From NCBI GenBank assembly GCA_022592445.1, contig JABYQR010000029.1, positions 1-64,000 on the forward strand: a stretch of DNA of 64,000 bases. Direction: 5' to 3'. Shown here piece by piece: positions 24,001-34,682 of the stretch. The notes under the pieces are model-generated. The model was not told the DNA's origin. It worked only from the letters and a program-made list of their open reading frames with translations, and made no database searches. Each line of letters begins with the position of its first letter. Position 1 is the first letter of the stretch. This DNA comes from Cytidiella melzeri (Eukaryota; Basidiomycota; Agaricomycetes; Polyporales; Irpicaceae). A program made the translations under genes and the position numbers.

Positions 24001-24231
24001 CGGAGTCGCATACCACTCGATAGGGATGTCGAGGCGGATACGTTGAGGACGCCGACGGCGTTTGAGACTTCGTCTTCTTCTCGTGCGAGGAGCCCGAATA
24101 ATGTCAGGAGAAGGAGGTCGAGGGAGCGTGCGACGCAGATGTCGTTTGACGGGGATTTGCATCCGCGTAGGGCGTTTGCGGTGTGGGGACAAGACGAGAG
24201 TGATAGTGCGACGAGTGACAGCGATTATTGA
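21092..24231 (+). CDS. NAD(H) kinase (Utr1/Pos5-type) with long Ser/acidic tail
   Basis: Seven exons (21092-21797, 21859-22000, 22060-22303, 22358-22808, 22873-22949, 23012-23201, 23255-24231) give 928 residues in closed phase. NAD kinase phosphorylates NAD to NADP using ATP. The catalytic core shows [10 protein letters not shown] (GGDG motif), LGFLTNF, an [11 protein letters not shown] (NE/D) block, and the conserved [15 protein letters not shown]. The core is preceded by about 235 Ser/Pro-rich residues and followed by about 300 acidic, Ser- and Arg-rich residues ([18 protein letters not shown]; phospho-site-like RSRSS). These flanks are longer than in yeast Utr1 and suggest regulation or scaffolding. 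ATG 21092 is chosen conservatively because the frame is open back to 20771. The kinase call is firm. Confidence 0.93.
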
Positions 24232-24477
24232 TGCGACAGCTCGGGGGATTTTGGATCTCTACAATGTTTTGAGTGTGAGGGTTAGAAGATACCATGCGGG
24301 CATTTGTAAACTAGACATAACACACTATGTTCATTGCTTTTATAGTTCATGACTTTATCTTAAACTTACTAAATGTATCAGGTAAAAGTTCAAGTGTCTG
24401 GCGCACGGTTGAAACCCGCGACTTGAACAAAATGCAAAGAGTGGAAGCGGCACACCCAATGCTTCCCTTGGTCCAAT

Positions 24478-24501
24478 GTCCCCTTCGGGGTGACATACGA
24501 A

Positions 24502-24532
<31 letters not shown>

Positions 24533-24570
24533 GGCCCCTGCACAAGGATGACACGCTTTCCCGGAGTGGT
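24478..24570 (+). ncRNA. U6: U6 spliceosomal snRNA
   Basis: The conserved core is unmistakable: ttggaacgatacagagaag (with the ACAGAGA box at 24516-24522), then gattagcatggcccctg and caaggatgacacgc with the AGC triad and internal stem-loop. The 5' end folds as GUCCCC-UUCG-GGG-U-GAC, a UUCG-capped stem. The 3' end is uncertain: no run of four or more T occurs until about 24651. A terminator is therefore missing nearby, or the 3' tail is displaced. No clear TATA box lies at -30. Confidence 0.9.
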
Positions 24571-25074
24571 AGACCTACGGGTCTCAATATTTATTGTTCG
24601 TCAACTGTAAGTAAACAAACATTCGGGCATGTCTTCACAACACCGATACCTTTTATCCGCTGCCTACAATTGGCGTAGATCGCAGGGAAGCAAAAGCATA
24701 TCTGACCGGGCTGGAATGCAGAACGATACAAAAGATACCTCGTGTGATTACATAAAAGATGGTAACAGCCACTAGCACTAGTGCAGTACTCTTCAAAGTT
24801 CGAGCCCGTACGGACGCGCTGGGTGGTATGAGCAGGGCGTAAAACTGCACTGTGACACTTCTAAGTATAGTTTTGTATCAGTGGAATTACAGACGGACAG
24901 TAGAGATTGCGACATACCACCAATCACAGATATGCCCAATCGTGCGAGTTCAGAACCCTGCGGTGGAATCCCGTAAAGGGTGCACCTGTGAACCTCATAA
25001 ATAGTCTGTCGCCGGAGGTGCATGTGAGCGACTTTCCCTTGACGCTACTACTTCCCTCAGTACTGATAAGTACG
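24571..25074. other. Intergenic between U6 and hydrolase 1
   Basis: A T-run at about 24651 could terminate a longer U6 transcript. Otherwise nothing is recognisable; the right part is presumably the promoter of the hydrolase gene. Confidence 0.4.
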
Positions 25075-26335
25075 ATGGCGTCGCTGAAGAAAGTGCAGCC
25101 CTTCAAGGGCATATACCTCCTCTCCGAAGGACTCATAACCATTTTCCTACGCCTCCCCGTCTGGGTCTTACTGGCCCTTCCCAGAAGCAACCGCCCAAGG
25201 AAATCATGGACGTTCAAACGTGCTCTCATGCTTCGGTTCTTCAAGTACCTCTATCCGTCTTCTGTCATCCCGTGGTGAGCACGGCGGACGGCTACTTGTG
25301 GCAGAGCTGGTCTCACTCACTGCTATGACTTTCAGGACATACGGCATGTTCAAGGAGCCTAGTTATCTCGCCCTCGAGCAAGGACCCAAAATCAAGGGTG
25401 TTTGGATGCCTGCCGTGCCCCATTTGATTACTGGAGACCTCAAGCGATGGGCTGCCATATCCAACGTCGAGTCGATTCGCATTCCAGGATACTGGATAGA
25501 GGATGACAAGGGATTGGACTTACCTATTGGCGCACCGCCACAACCTGACGAGAAGGTGTTGCTCAACATCCACGGCGGTGCATTCGCTTGCCAATCTGCA
25601 CACCCCGACAACCTGGTGGCCAACATCCCTCGTGGCATTTTGCAACACACAGGCCCCCGCGTCTCCCGTGCACTCGCAGTCGAGTATCGTCTCTCCAAGG
25701 CACGCACCGAGTCACCATCCAACGCCTTCCCCGCCGCCTTGCTAGACGTAGTCTGCGCCTACAATTACCTCGTCAACGAAGTTGGCTTTGCGCCGCAGAA
25801 CATAATCGCCGTTGGTGACTCTGCAGGAGGGTCCCTTGCGATTGCGCTCACGCGCTATTTGCTGGAAAACCAAGGGGCAGAAGGCATTCCTCAACCTCCA
25901 GGCGCACTCATCCTCAACTCGCCTTGGGTCGATCTCGGACCCAGCCCTACAGATCCGTCGTCGTCTGTATACACCAACATTCACTCCGACTTCATCGCCG
26001 CAGCTAGTTCTGGCACCGAAGGAGCGATTGCCAACTACCTCGGACCGCACGGACTGGCAGCAGCCATCACCAATCCCTACATCTCGCCCGCCTCGCTGGC
26101 ACCTACCATGCCCCATGTCTCGTTCAAGGGGTTCCCACGCTCCTTTATTCTGAACAGCGGAGCAGAAGTTTTGTGCGACCAAATCCGGGTGCTGAGGGAT
26201 AAGATGAGAGCGGACATTGGGGAGAACGTGGAGTACGCAGAGTTTCCGGATGCTTGGCATGACTTCCTTGTGTTCGTGGATGTAGAACCGGAGCGGACTG
26301 AAGCTCTGGAGTTGATTGGAAAGTGGATTGGCTAG
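25075..26335 (+). CDS. Alpha/beta hydrolase (HSL / steryl acetyl hydrolase-like), paralog 1
   Basis: Two exons (25075-25274 and 25336-26335) give 399 residues. The N-terminus has a hydrophobic anchor (GLITIFLRLPVWVLLALP), so the enzyme is probably membrane-attached, facing the ER or secretory lumen. The oxyanion-hole motif is NIHGGAF, the nucleophile elbow GDSAGGS, and the catalytic His lies in PDAWHDF; the Asp is expected in the segment around residue 345. Such enzymes deacetylate sterols or hydrolyse other esters. The intron lies at the same codon position as in the two paralogs on the opposite strand. Confidence 0.88.
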
Positions 26336-26726
26336 TAAATATTGAAGGACGGTCGGCTCACTGGTGTATGATATGTCTAATCTTTCTGTAGGCGGTTGGT
26401 CTAAATTCGAAAGGCAGAACGTGGATACGTCTGATAGTCAGCATATCATAATCATCTGCATATGTGACTTTTGCTTCTGCTTGTCAGCGCAGCGGAGCTC
26501 AACTCTGGTTTGTGAGAAACCTAACGACAATAAAGCAAGTTGAAGAGGGAATTTCCATGGAGCAATATACTTTCGCACATCCGAAACATCCAATTGTAGA
26601 TCGCTTGTACATGATTCTCGACTTAAGAGCCGCATAAATGTCCCATGTAAATAATTGCAAGACGTGAGCAAGCACTTGTCGGTAGCCAGAAAAACTCCCA
26701 ATTCACCAAAACCAAAAGGCCCATTT
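26336..26726. other. Convergent intergenic region between hydrolases 1 and 2
   Basis: No coding or repeat signal is visible; this should hold both 3' UTRs. Confidence 0.4.
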
Positions 26727-27985
26727 TCAGAGCCCCGACTGAAGCCAATCCGCGATAAGATGCAAGGCTTCCGACCTTTCTGGCTCAACTTGCGGGAAAA
26801 CAAGAAAATCATGCCACGCATCCGGGAACTCGATATACTTCAACTTCGAGCCAAGGTCTGCTTCCATCCTATCGCGCAGGACACGAATCTGATCTCGCAA
26901 CACCTCCGCGCCTCCACCGGAAATGAATGTACTGGGGAAGCCCTTGAAAGATATAGGGCCCATAGACGGCGACTGAGATGCAGGGGAAATGTACCGAATG
27001 GTGTAGCCGGCAGAGTGACCGAGGTTACCGAAGAAGTTACCGGTCTGTGCAACGTATCCAGGACCAGTCACGGAGACAAAGTCTGAGGCCTTGTTGGTGT
27101 AAACTGAGGATGAGCTCTCAGTGGGGTCGGGACCCAAGTCCACCCAAGGCGAGTTCAGGATGAGAGCGGATGGCGGAGGAGGGATGGTGATGTCTGTGTG
27201 TCCTTGGTTCTCTACCAAGTAGCGCACTAGTGCAAGAGCCAAGTTCGCTCCAGCGGAATCGCCCTCCACAATAATATCTTCGGGTGCGAAGCCAACTTCT
27301 TGGATAAGATAGTTGTATCCAGCGATGGCGTCCAAAAGAGCGGCAGGGAAAGGGTTTGAAGGTGTCTGATTCGCGGGCTTCGAGTTGCGATACTCGACCT
27401 GGAATGCACGTACGAGGAACAGTCCTGCGTGTTTGAGTATCCCGCGAGATATGTTTGAAGTCGGATCGTCTGGATGCGCGGACTGTGCAACGTAGCCTCC
27501 ACCATGTAGAGCGTAAATCACCTTCTCACCCGCCTGTGGGCGAGCATTGATAGGCACATCCACGCCCTCCTTCTCAATCCAATATCCCGGGATTTGGACT
27601 GCCTCAACGTTGTTCGATCCTGCCCACTGCTTCACTTCTCCGACAATCAAATGCGGAACAGCAGGGATCCACACTGCCTTGACTTTCGACCCTTGCTCGA
27701 TAGCAAGGTAATCCGGCTGATTCCACCAACGTCCCGCCCTGACATAGGGCATAAGAACGGCTACAACGCGGAAAAAAATCCAAATACTCACCTTTTGGCA
27801 ATAGCACCCCGGTGCTTCAGCCACCAGAGCAGCAGTACGCGTTTAATTGACCATGACGGTCTCGGACGACTCCCTGCGGGAAGAGCGAGTAATATCCACA
27901 AAGGGAATCGCAAAAATGCTGTAGTCAGCCCTTCATAGATCAGGTAAAGCCCCTTGAAAGGCTGAGATCTGAGTACGGACGACAT
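26727..27985 (-). CDS. Alpha/beta hydrolase (HSL / steryl acetyl hydrolase-like), paralog 2
   Basis: Exons 27792-27985 and 26727-27738 give 401 residues. It has the same layout as paralog 1: N-terminal hydrophobic anchor, ALHGGGY oxyanion motif, GDSAGAN nucleophile elbow, and PDAWHDF with the catalytic His. It is much closer to paralog 3 than to paralog 1, with long identical blocks throughout. The first exon has the same length (194 bp) as in paralog 3. A CT-rich 5' leader just before the ATG is shared with paralog 3, which supports this start. Confidence 0.88.
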
Positions 27986-28439
27986 TGAGACCTCCAGCGA
28001 GCTAGACGATGAAGGGGTGAAGAGAGAGGTGTTTGGTTAGTCTTCACATGCTATCCCTATCGTCGGCAACAGCGGCGTGTGTACGCACATTATTACCGGT
28101 TGACGTCAAGACAAAATACTTATAAGTTAAGTCTTATCCGGCCAGCTGATACTCATCAATAATAATCTTATAATCCGCCATCTCCAAATCCCTGATAGAG
28201 GCTTGCTCTCATACGCTGGCTTGGCCGCACCGTAAGAAAGTAAGTTGTAGAGGATATTCGGATCAGGCAATATCTCTTCTGCCCGCACAACGAAGTTTGA
28301 CCATAGATCGTCAGTACATTATCCTCAACTATCAAGTCGCACGCATATATGCCCCATATAAATGCTGTAACGACGTCAGCAAACATCTGGCTGCATTTCA
28401 ACCATTCCAACTCACAAATCAAAAGCCCAAAAGACCATT
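27986..28439. other. Intergenic between tandem hydrolases 2 and 3
   Basis: It holds the promoter of paralog 2 and the 3' end of paralog 3. I see no separate gene. Confidence 0.4.
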
Positions 28440-29698
28440 TTAGAGCCCCGATTGGAGCCAATCCGCAATGAGATGCAAGACCTCTGACCTTTCTGGCTCA
28501 ACTTCCGGGAAAGCAAGGAAATCGTGCCACGCATCTGAGGCCTCGGTGTACTTCAAGTTCGAGCCAAGGTCATCCTCCATTCTATCGCGCAAAACACGAA
28601 TCTGATCTCGAAGCACCTCCGCGCCCCCACTAGAGATGAAAGTACGAGGGAAGCCTTTGAAAGATATAGGGCCCATACACGGCGACTGAGATGCAGGGGA
28701 GATGTATCGATTGGTGTAGCCGGCAGAGTAACCGAGGTTACCGAAGAAGTTGCCGGTCAGGAAAGTGTACCCAGGACCAGCCAAATAGAGATAATCTGTG
28801 TCCTTGTTGGTGTAAATCGAGGAAGAGCTGTCACTGGGCTCAGGGCCCAAGTCCACCCAAGGCGAATTCAGGATGAGAGCAGCTGGTGCACGGGGGATTG
28901 TGATGTCTGTGCGCCCTTGGTTATCTAGCAGGTAGCGCGCGAGTGCAAGAGCCAAATTTCCTCCCGCGGAATCACCCTCGACAATAATATCTTCAGGCGC
29001 GAAGCCCACTTCCTGGATAAGATAGTTGTATCCAGCGATGGCGTCCAAAAGAGCAGCAGGGAAAGGGTTCGAAGGTGTCTGATTTGCGGGCTTCGAGTTG
29101 CGATACTCGACCTGGAATGCACGTACGAGGAACGGCCCCACGTGTTTGAGTATTCCGCGAGAGATGTTCGACGTGAGATCGTCTGGATGCGCGGACATTG
29201 CAGCGTAGCCTCCACCGTGCAGAGCATATAGCACCTTCTCACCCGCCTGTGGGCGAGCATTGATAGGCAGGTCGACACCCTTCTTTTCGATCCAATACCC
29301 CGGAATGTCGACTGCATCAACGTTATTCGATGCTGCCCACTGCTTCACTTCGCCCACGATCAAGTGCGGCACAGCAGGGATCCATACTGCCTTGACCTTC
29401 GGCTCGATAGCACGGTAATCCGGCTCGTGCCACCAACGCCCCGCCCTGAAAACGCAACCGTAGGTCATAAGAGCCTCCTCAAAAAAGAAGACCCAACTAC
29501 TCACTTCGCGAAAATAGTGGTCCGGTGCTTCAACCACCAGAGTATCAGTACGCGTTTGATTGGCCATGACGGTCTCGGGCGATTCGCTGCGGGGAGAGCG
29601 AGCAGTGTCCAGAAAGGAAGTCGTAAAAATACCATGGTCAAGCCTTCGTAGGCTAGGTAAAAACATTTGAAAGGTTGAGATGTGAGCAGGGACGACAT
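28440..29698 (-). CDS. Alpha/beta hydrolase (HSL / steryl acetyl hydrolase-like), paralog 3
   Basis: Exons 29505-29698 and 28440-29445 give 399 residues. It is a tandem duplicate of paralog 2. Motifs are ALHGGGY, GDSAGGN and SDAWHDF; the Pro before the last motif is changed to Ser. Near the intron junction it lacks two residues (EPKVK versus EQGSKVK). An upstream in-frame Met would add about 85 residues with SEPPxSSQP repeats. The start at 29698 is preferred because the CT-rich leader directly before it matches paralog 2. Confidence 0.86.
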
Positions 29699-30350
29699 TG
29701 CAATATCCGGAGAGCTGGATGATGATGAAGAGGAAGAGAAGTTTGCTTCTGGTTTATATCGTTCGTTTGAAAGAGTAGCGGGACCGCCGTTTGGTTGACT
29801 CGAGCGTGGTGGCTCGGACCCGGAGTCGCTTGGCTGACTCGAATGCGGTGGCTCGGAGTTGCTTGGCGGCATGCAGTCAACGAAGTGCCGCGCCAGGTGT
29901 GAAAGGACAAGGTGCGGGACTCGGTCGCTCTCTGTCTGCGTGCTATTTTGCACACGCTACATACCAACCAAAAAAAACCACAGTCGTTTTCTGCGGGAAT
30001 CCAAGTGCTTCGTCCTCGATGAGTTCGCTCCAGATGTCTTGCACCAGCTTTCAACCGAACTTTTGATGTTCGTTATTTCGCAGTCCAGCTGCATTGGTAC
30101 CGGTCGTGTACTCACTAATTTTGACTTGATCTCCCAAGCTCAGAGCTTGGAAGGCAGATCTCTGCAAGTGGCGGTGTAAGTAGTACTGTAAGTACTTTGA
30201 GGTACTCGGGAGCGGAGGTCGACAAAAGATTCTGGCTTTGTCTATACATTGTTAAGTATTACCTGATAAGTGACTTATCCGACCAATATCAATCATTCCG
30301 AGTTGTTGCGCTTTGCTCACAAACATATCCAAACTTGCCCGCACTGCACA
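29699..30350. other. Divergent promoter region between hydrolase 3 and the DUF3128 gene
   Basis: It contains a short imperfect direct repeat (ctcgxxxgcggtggctcgga type, 29800-29860). No gene is visible. Confidence 0.4.
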
Positions 30351-30859
30351 ATGTCCAAGCTTGATTATGAAACTGCAGTACAGGAAGAGATTGCCCATTT
30401 GAAGAAGGTGCACCCGCGAGCAGAGGACATACCGTCCTGCATGACCCTTCTCGATACATTCCTCTCGTGTCACCGTAAGCGTAGTCTCATGAGGCCAGCA
30501 TATAACTTGACAACTCGTTTTTAAACAGTTCTCAACAATCAGTTGAAGTCTTTGTACAGGTACGGACATATGGCAGAGTGTGCTCAAAAGGGCGAAGACT
30601 TCAAGTTCTGCATGAGCAACAAGTCGATGCACGAGGAGGAAAAATACGAGGCGTGGATCCGGCGCAGAGCTGAGTGGTGGGCAAAGAGGCGGTTAGCCAA
30701 GAGCAGCGAGGATGTGTGGCAAGTCAGAAGGTGCACTTTATGTGTTTGCCATGCTAGCGTGAATTCGTGATGACCTTTGCGCGTAGTGAACCCCTTCACA
30801 ATTACCCCCTTCCTGTCGATCAGATGCTCAAGGATTTCAAGGGCCCCACACTTAGCTGA
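30351..30859 (+). CDS. DUF3128 / Emi1-like cysteine-motif protein
   Basis: Three exons (30351-30474, 30529-30730, 30787-30859) give 132 residues. The pattern C...LLDTFLSCH, then LYRYGHMAEC and FKFCMSNKS, is that of the DUF3128 family, which includes yeast Emi1. The paired cysteines resemble twin CXnC mitochondrial intermembrane-space proteins. The C-terminal half is basic and Trp-rich (AWIRRRAEWWAKRR). In yeast, EMI1 affects early meiotic induction and mitochondrial function; the molecular role is unknown. Both introns have good GT/AG ends. Confidence 0.85.
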
Positions 30860-33800
30860 AGATTTAGGGTCGTGTAACTCTGTCAACACGTGTGCGCCGT
30901 TAATATTAAGGACTACACAGTCAATACGACGAGTTTACCCAACAAAAACATCCCTTCACTTACTATCTGTTAGGCCTGGTTTATGTAGAGGCAGGTATAA
31001 CTGGCCAGAACAGCTGTACGTCATCACCTGCTATACCTCCTTCAACCCAATACTCACCAAGCCTCACTCATTATCGCCGTCGTCAAGGATCAGCATCTTG
31101 TTCATACTCCTCATGGTCAAAGAGAATGGGACTTCCAAGACTTCTTTGATGCCTGTGCCGCATGCCCGCTACGAGCCTGCTCTTATTTTTACGAGGATGA
31201 TACGCCGGAGTTGCGGGCAAACATAACCCCCTCCCCCTCGCCCAGTTATCTCAATGTCTTCGGGGCCTGATTTCAGACTCGTAAGCGCGCGGGAGTGGTC
31301 TGGGGTCCTGGGAAGTCTGTTATTCTGGGCAACTTGCACTGGACCCGTATCGCAGGTTCCAAAAGTGCTATAGCTAACGGCCGCTTGTACTACGAAGCCC
31401 TCTCAGAGCGGGCTATCACCTTTAACAAACTTAATGGGAGCCTGGGATACATATTCACAACGTCAACTTGGGCTAGGCTCTCCATTATGTGCTAACAGTG
31501 CGTGTAAGCCTCAACGCCATCAGCAATGGAGTCAAGGCCCTAAAAGTGCGTGCGGCTGGCCATTGGCTCAATCACCTTGGATCTGTTTGCATCTCCGTTT
31601 GACTTGCGTTGACGTACCAGCGGTGCTCAGTACTGCGAACAGCGAATCTACTCACTATTACTATAATCGTCGTCAGGGATCGCATACCTTTCCGCCGTTT
31701 TAGGACTGCTTAGCCCACGAGCCTTCGCGTTGTCGTTTCACAGGACAGTTCCGCGTTGCTTCATCGGACTATTGCCAATGTATGCGTCTAAGGTGCAGCC
31801 CGACATGCCGTCTGTGAGTGATTGTCAGTAATATTGATCTTCTCTTCTCAAGTGTGCTAGGGAATGCTGACGTATACAAGACGACGACCGCAGTGTGCAC
31901 GCGCATGCTCAGGCTAGTGTGCTTTCCATGTTTCAGACACTCTTTCCAACGTGCATCCCCGAGTCGCGGAACAGGAGCAGTCAGGAAATTGCAGTTTCAT
32001 GGTCAATAGCCTGAGTGACGTTACCAGATTCTGTTCGCAAGAGCTCATTGGAAATCCGGTCTTAGCCAGTCCCGCAAACCAGCCGCTGTAGATTCGCCAG
32101 CCAGCAAGTTATCACGCGGCGCCATGAACGGCTGGGGACGAGCTTGCCACCGATAATCACCTCCTCAAGTTTTCGCACTTATTCCCTGGTATGCATATAA
32201 TACAAGAAGTACCCAGTAGTGACATGATGATGACCTGGCCACGCAGGCAGCATGCGCGCTCATCTACAGTCAGTGGGAAAAAAAAACTCGGCCGTCCCTC
32301 ACTTGGCAGCGGCTGAAACGCATCACTTTGCCCTGCGCAGAATAGTCTGGCTTATGAAAAATCTGCTGATAGGAGGGTAGGAAAACCCCTAGTGACCTCA
32401 GTTGGTTCGTCGCAAATTATGCATCATGCTTCAATGATTCCGATTCTCACATTCAAGTTGATAGGAGCGGTTTGAATGGATGCAAGATGTAGCCTTCCGC
32501 GGTGCAGTGACTGCTTGAGTCACATCTGGTGCTCAGCGGGAAGGATGTTACTCCCAGGAGCAGGCTTCTCCGGGTCTTGATCGTCCTGTTACACTCCGTT
32601 CGCCCAGCCGCACATGGGCGACTCCAGCGCCGCTTTCTCAAACTCCTATGACCCTTCAAGACCGCATGCCAGCTCTATCGTTACGCGCCACAAATTGCCC
32701 GTTTACCCGGGCGACTGTCTTATTCACCTCCTGAGTGTCGTGTGCAGCAGCGAGGACGTATACACCAAAAATAGGTTTGAAGTGAGTTTTGAGGCTTTCT
32801 GTCGCCGAATTGTTCGTATCGCTGGTACCAGATTGACGGAATAGATGATACAGTCCGCCTTCGCCCTCATGCCCCAGTACTGCCTTTGGAACCTATCAAC
32901 ACCCTTAAAGTACGCGCAGCCCCTGATGCAAATGCCCGAAGGGCCTCAAATTTCGAGTCGCCCTGACAGTCATCGGTACCAAAAAATTGTTATGGGAGGG
33001 CATACAACTGACGATTGGGAACTTCACCATCCCCAAACACTTCACCCCTCGCCGATCGGCTCGTCCCCAACCGTTCATTTTGTTCCACAATTCGAAATGA
33101 CTTGGTGGATCACAGGTGAAGCAAGTAGTAGACGAGCACCGGGGAATTGTCCTCTGGCTGTCGAAGGAGCAAGGCGCTATATTGACCGTAAACGCGCTCA
33201 CTGGGTTTGATGAAGCTCACATTATTATTACGCCCTTGCTCATTTTCAGGGGCGAGTGACCACGACGCTCCTCAAAGACTAATGGGCGACCATAGAAGTT
33301 GACGTCTCTCCGAGTTGGACTATTTTCTCGACCGTTGGTGTCCAAATTTTCATGTCCGCTTCATGCTCGATGTTTCGTCTGGAAATCAGTGATTTCCCCA
33401 AATCGAAAGTTTCCATACACTCGTTATGTGTTTCGGGATCTGATGCCACGCGTCTGATTCAGTAACACCGCGGAGTCGCTGACAAAGTATGAAGTGTGGT
33501 CGGTTAGCTTTGTCACTACTACTTAGTAGCTTAGTAGCTGGACGAATGTGGTAGCATAGCACTCTGAAACCCCCAAAAGCCTAGCAAACCGCACTGAATA
33601 CGTCAGAACGATTATGTTGTTGTTACTTGAGGCAGCTGCGCAGCGATGACCGGTGACCCATCGCCTCCGTCACTGGGCGAGGAGATTATGAGCTCGAGAC
33701 TTGTGGCGATGGGGAAAGGAGAATGTTGCTTTGAGGGCAATGCTCGGTGATGTTTAGTTACTCGGAAGCTGAGCTGACCGTACGCGTTGAGCTCGGTATG

Positions 33801-34682
33801 TTGATGGCGGTAAGAATTTATTATCGGACGAAGGCTAAAGGCGCTGGCATTGCGATATTGATTTGTGTCATACCAGGGTCGCAGCGACGGGTTACCACCA
33901 GTGTTAGCCCAAAAATGCTGAAACATTGCGGTCGATGACATTGCGGAGCAATCGAATATGAAGTGGCGGTCGTGTTGCGGGGGTGTGCGATGGAGTTTAG
34001 CAAACCTGCATAGCACGTTGTGATGATGGATTATTTAACATTCCATACTCCATAGTCTTTGAGGGTCGCAGATACTGCTGAGAGCGTAGTCAGTAGTGGT
34101 AGCGTGTGAGTGTACTTACTTACTGGAAGTCACATCGTGGTAAGCAATCTGGTATCGTGGCTTAGAGTTAGGCGCCACAGCTGTCAACGACAAAGTCAGG
34201 AAGTGGTGAGAAAGAGATTGCATACCACCAGCTATAGGAGACAACCTGGCCGATATTATATTTACCGTCGCTGTGCAAGCGACAGATATCAGTTGGCTCA
34301 TGAAGCAAGTGCTTTTGGACGGCCGTTTTCATGCCCAAAGGGGAAGGTTGACACATGGTGACGGGCGTTAGAGAACTGATCTGGTCTGGCGTTTCAGATC
34401 CACGTGGCAGTCATTGTCCTCGATCTGGGTAATGCCGTGACATCCTGTGACAGCGCCTGTCACATTCTGCGACTAAACGACCGTCCTCTAAACCCCTTCC
34501 TCTCAACGAGCATGTTCTTGTTCTCGTCTTGACCGTCGACCACAACTTATCCATCCCTTCATCTTCCTCTGTCGACAGCGACGCTCTCCTTGCCGTCGAG
34601 CACGACATATACACGCGCTCGTTCGTCCTCATCAGACCCTCTGTCTTCAGGCAACCACTACTTTTCCAGGCAGCAGCCCTCG
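30860..34682. other. Large gene-free stretch
   Basis: About 3.8 kb has only short, domain-free open frames on both strands. I found no LTR, TIR, poly(A) tail or RNA gene. It may be decayed transposon too old to read, or noncoding transcription space. Confidence 0.45.

Noticed and set aside
24400..24425. ggttgaaaccc upstream of U6 as a polymerase III B box or tRNA T-arm
   Set aside because: It matches the B-box consensus poorly and no tRNA fold extends from it.
29699..29953. Upstream Met adding 85 residues to hydrolase 3
   Set aside because: The leader just before Met 29698 matches the 5' leader of the sister gene, so the short form is the conserved one.
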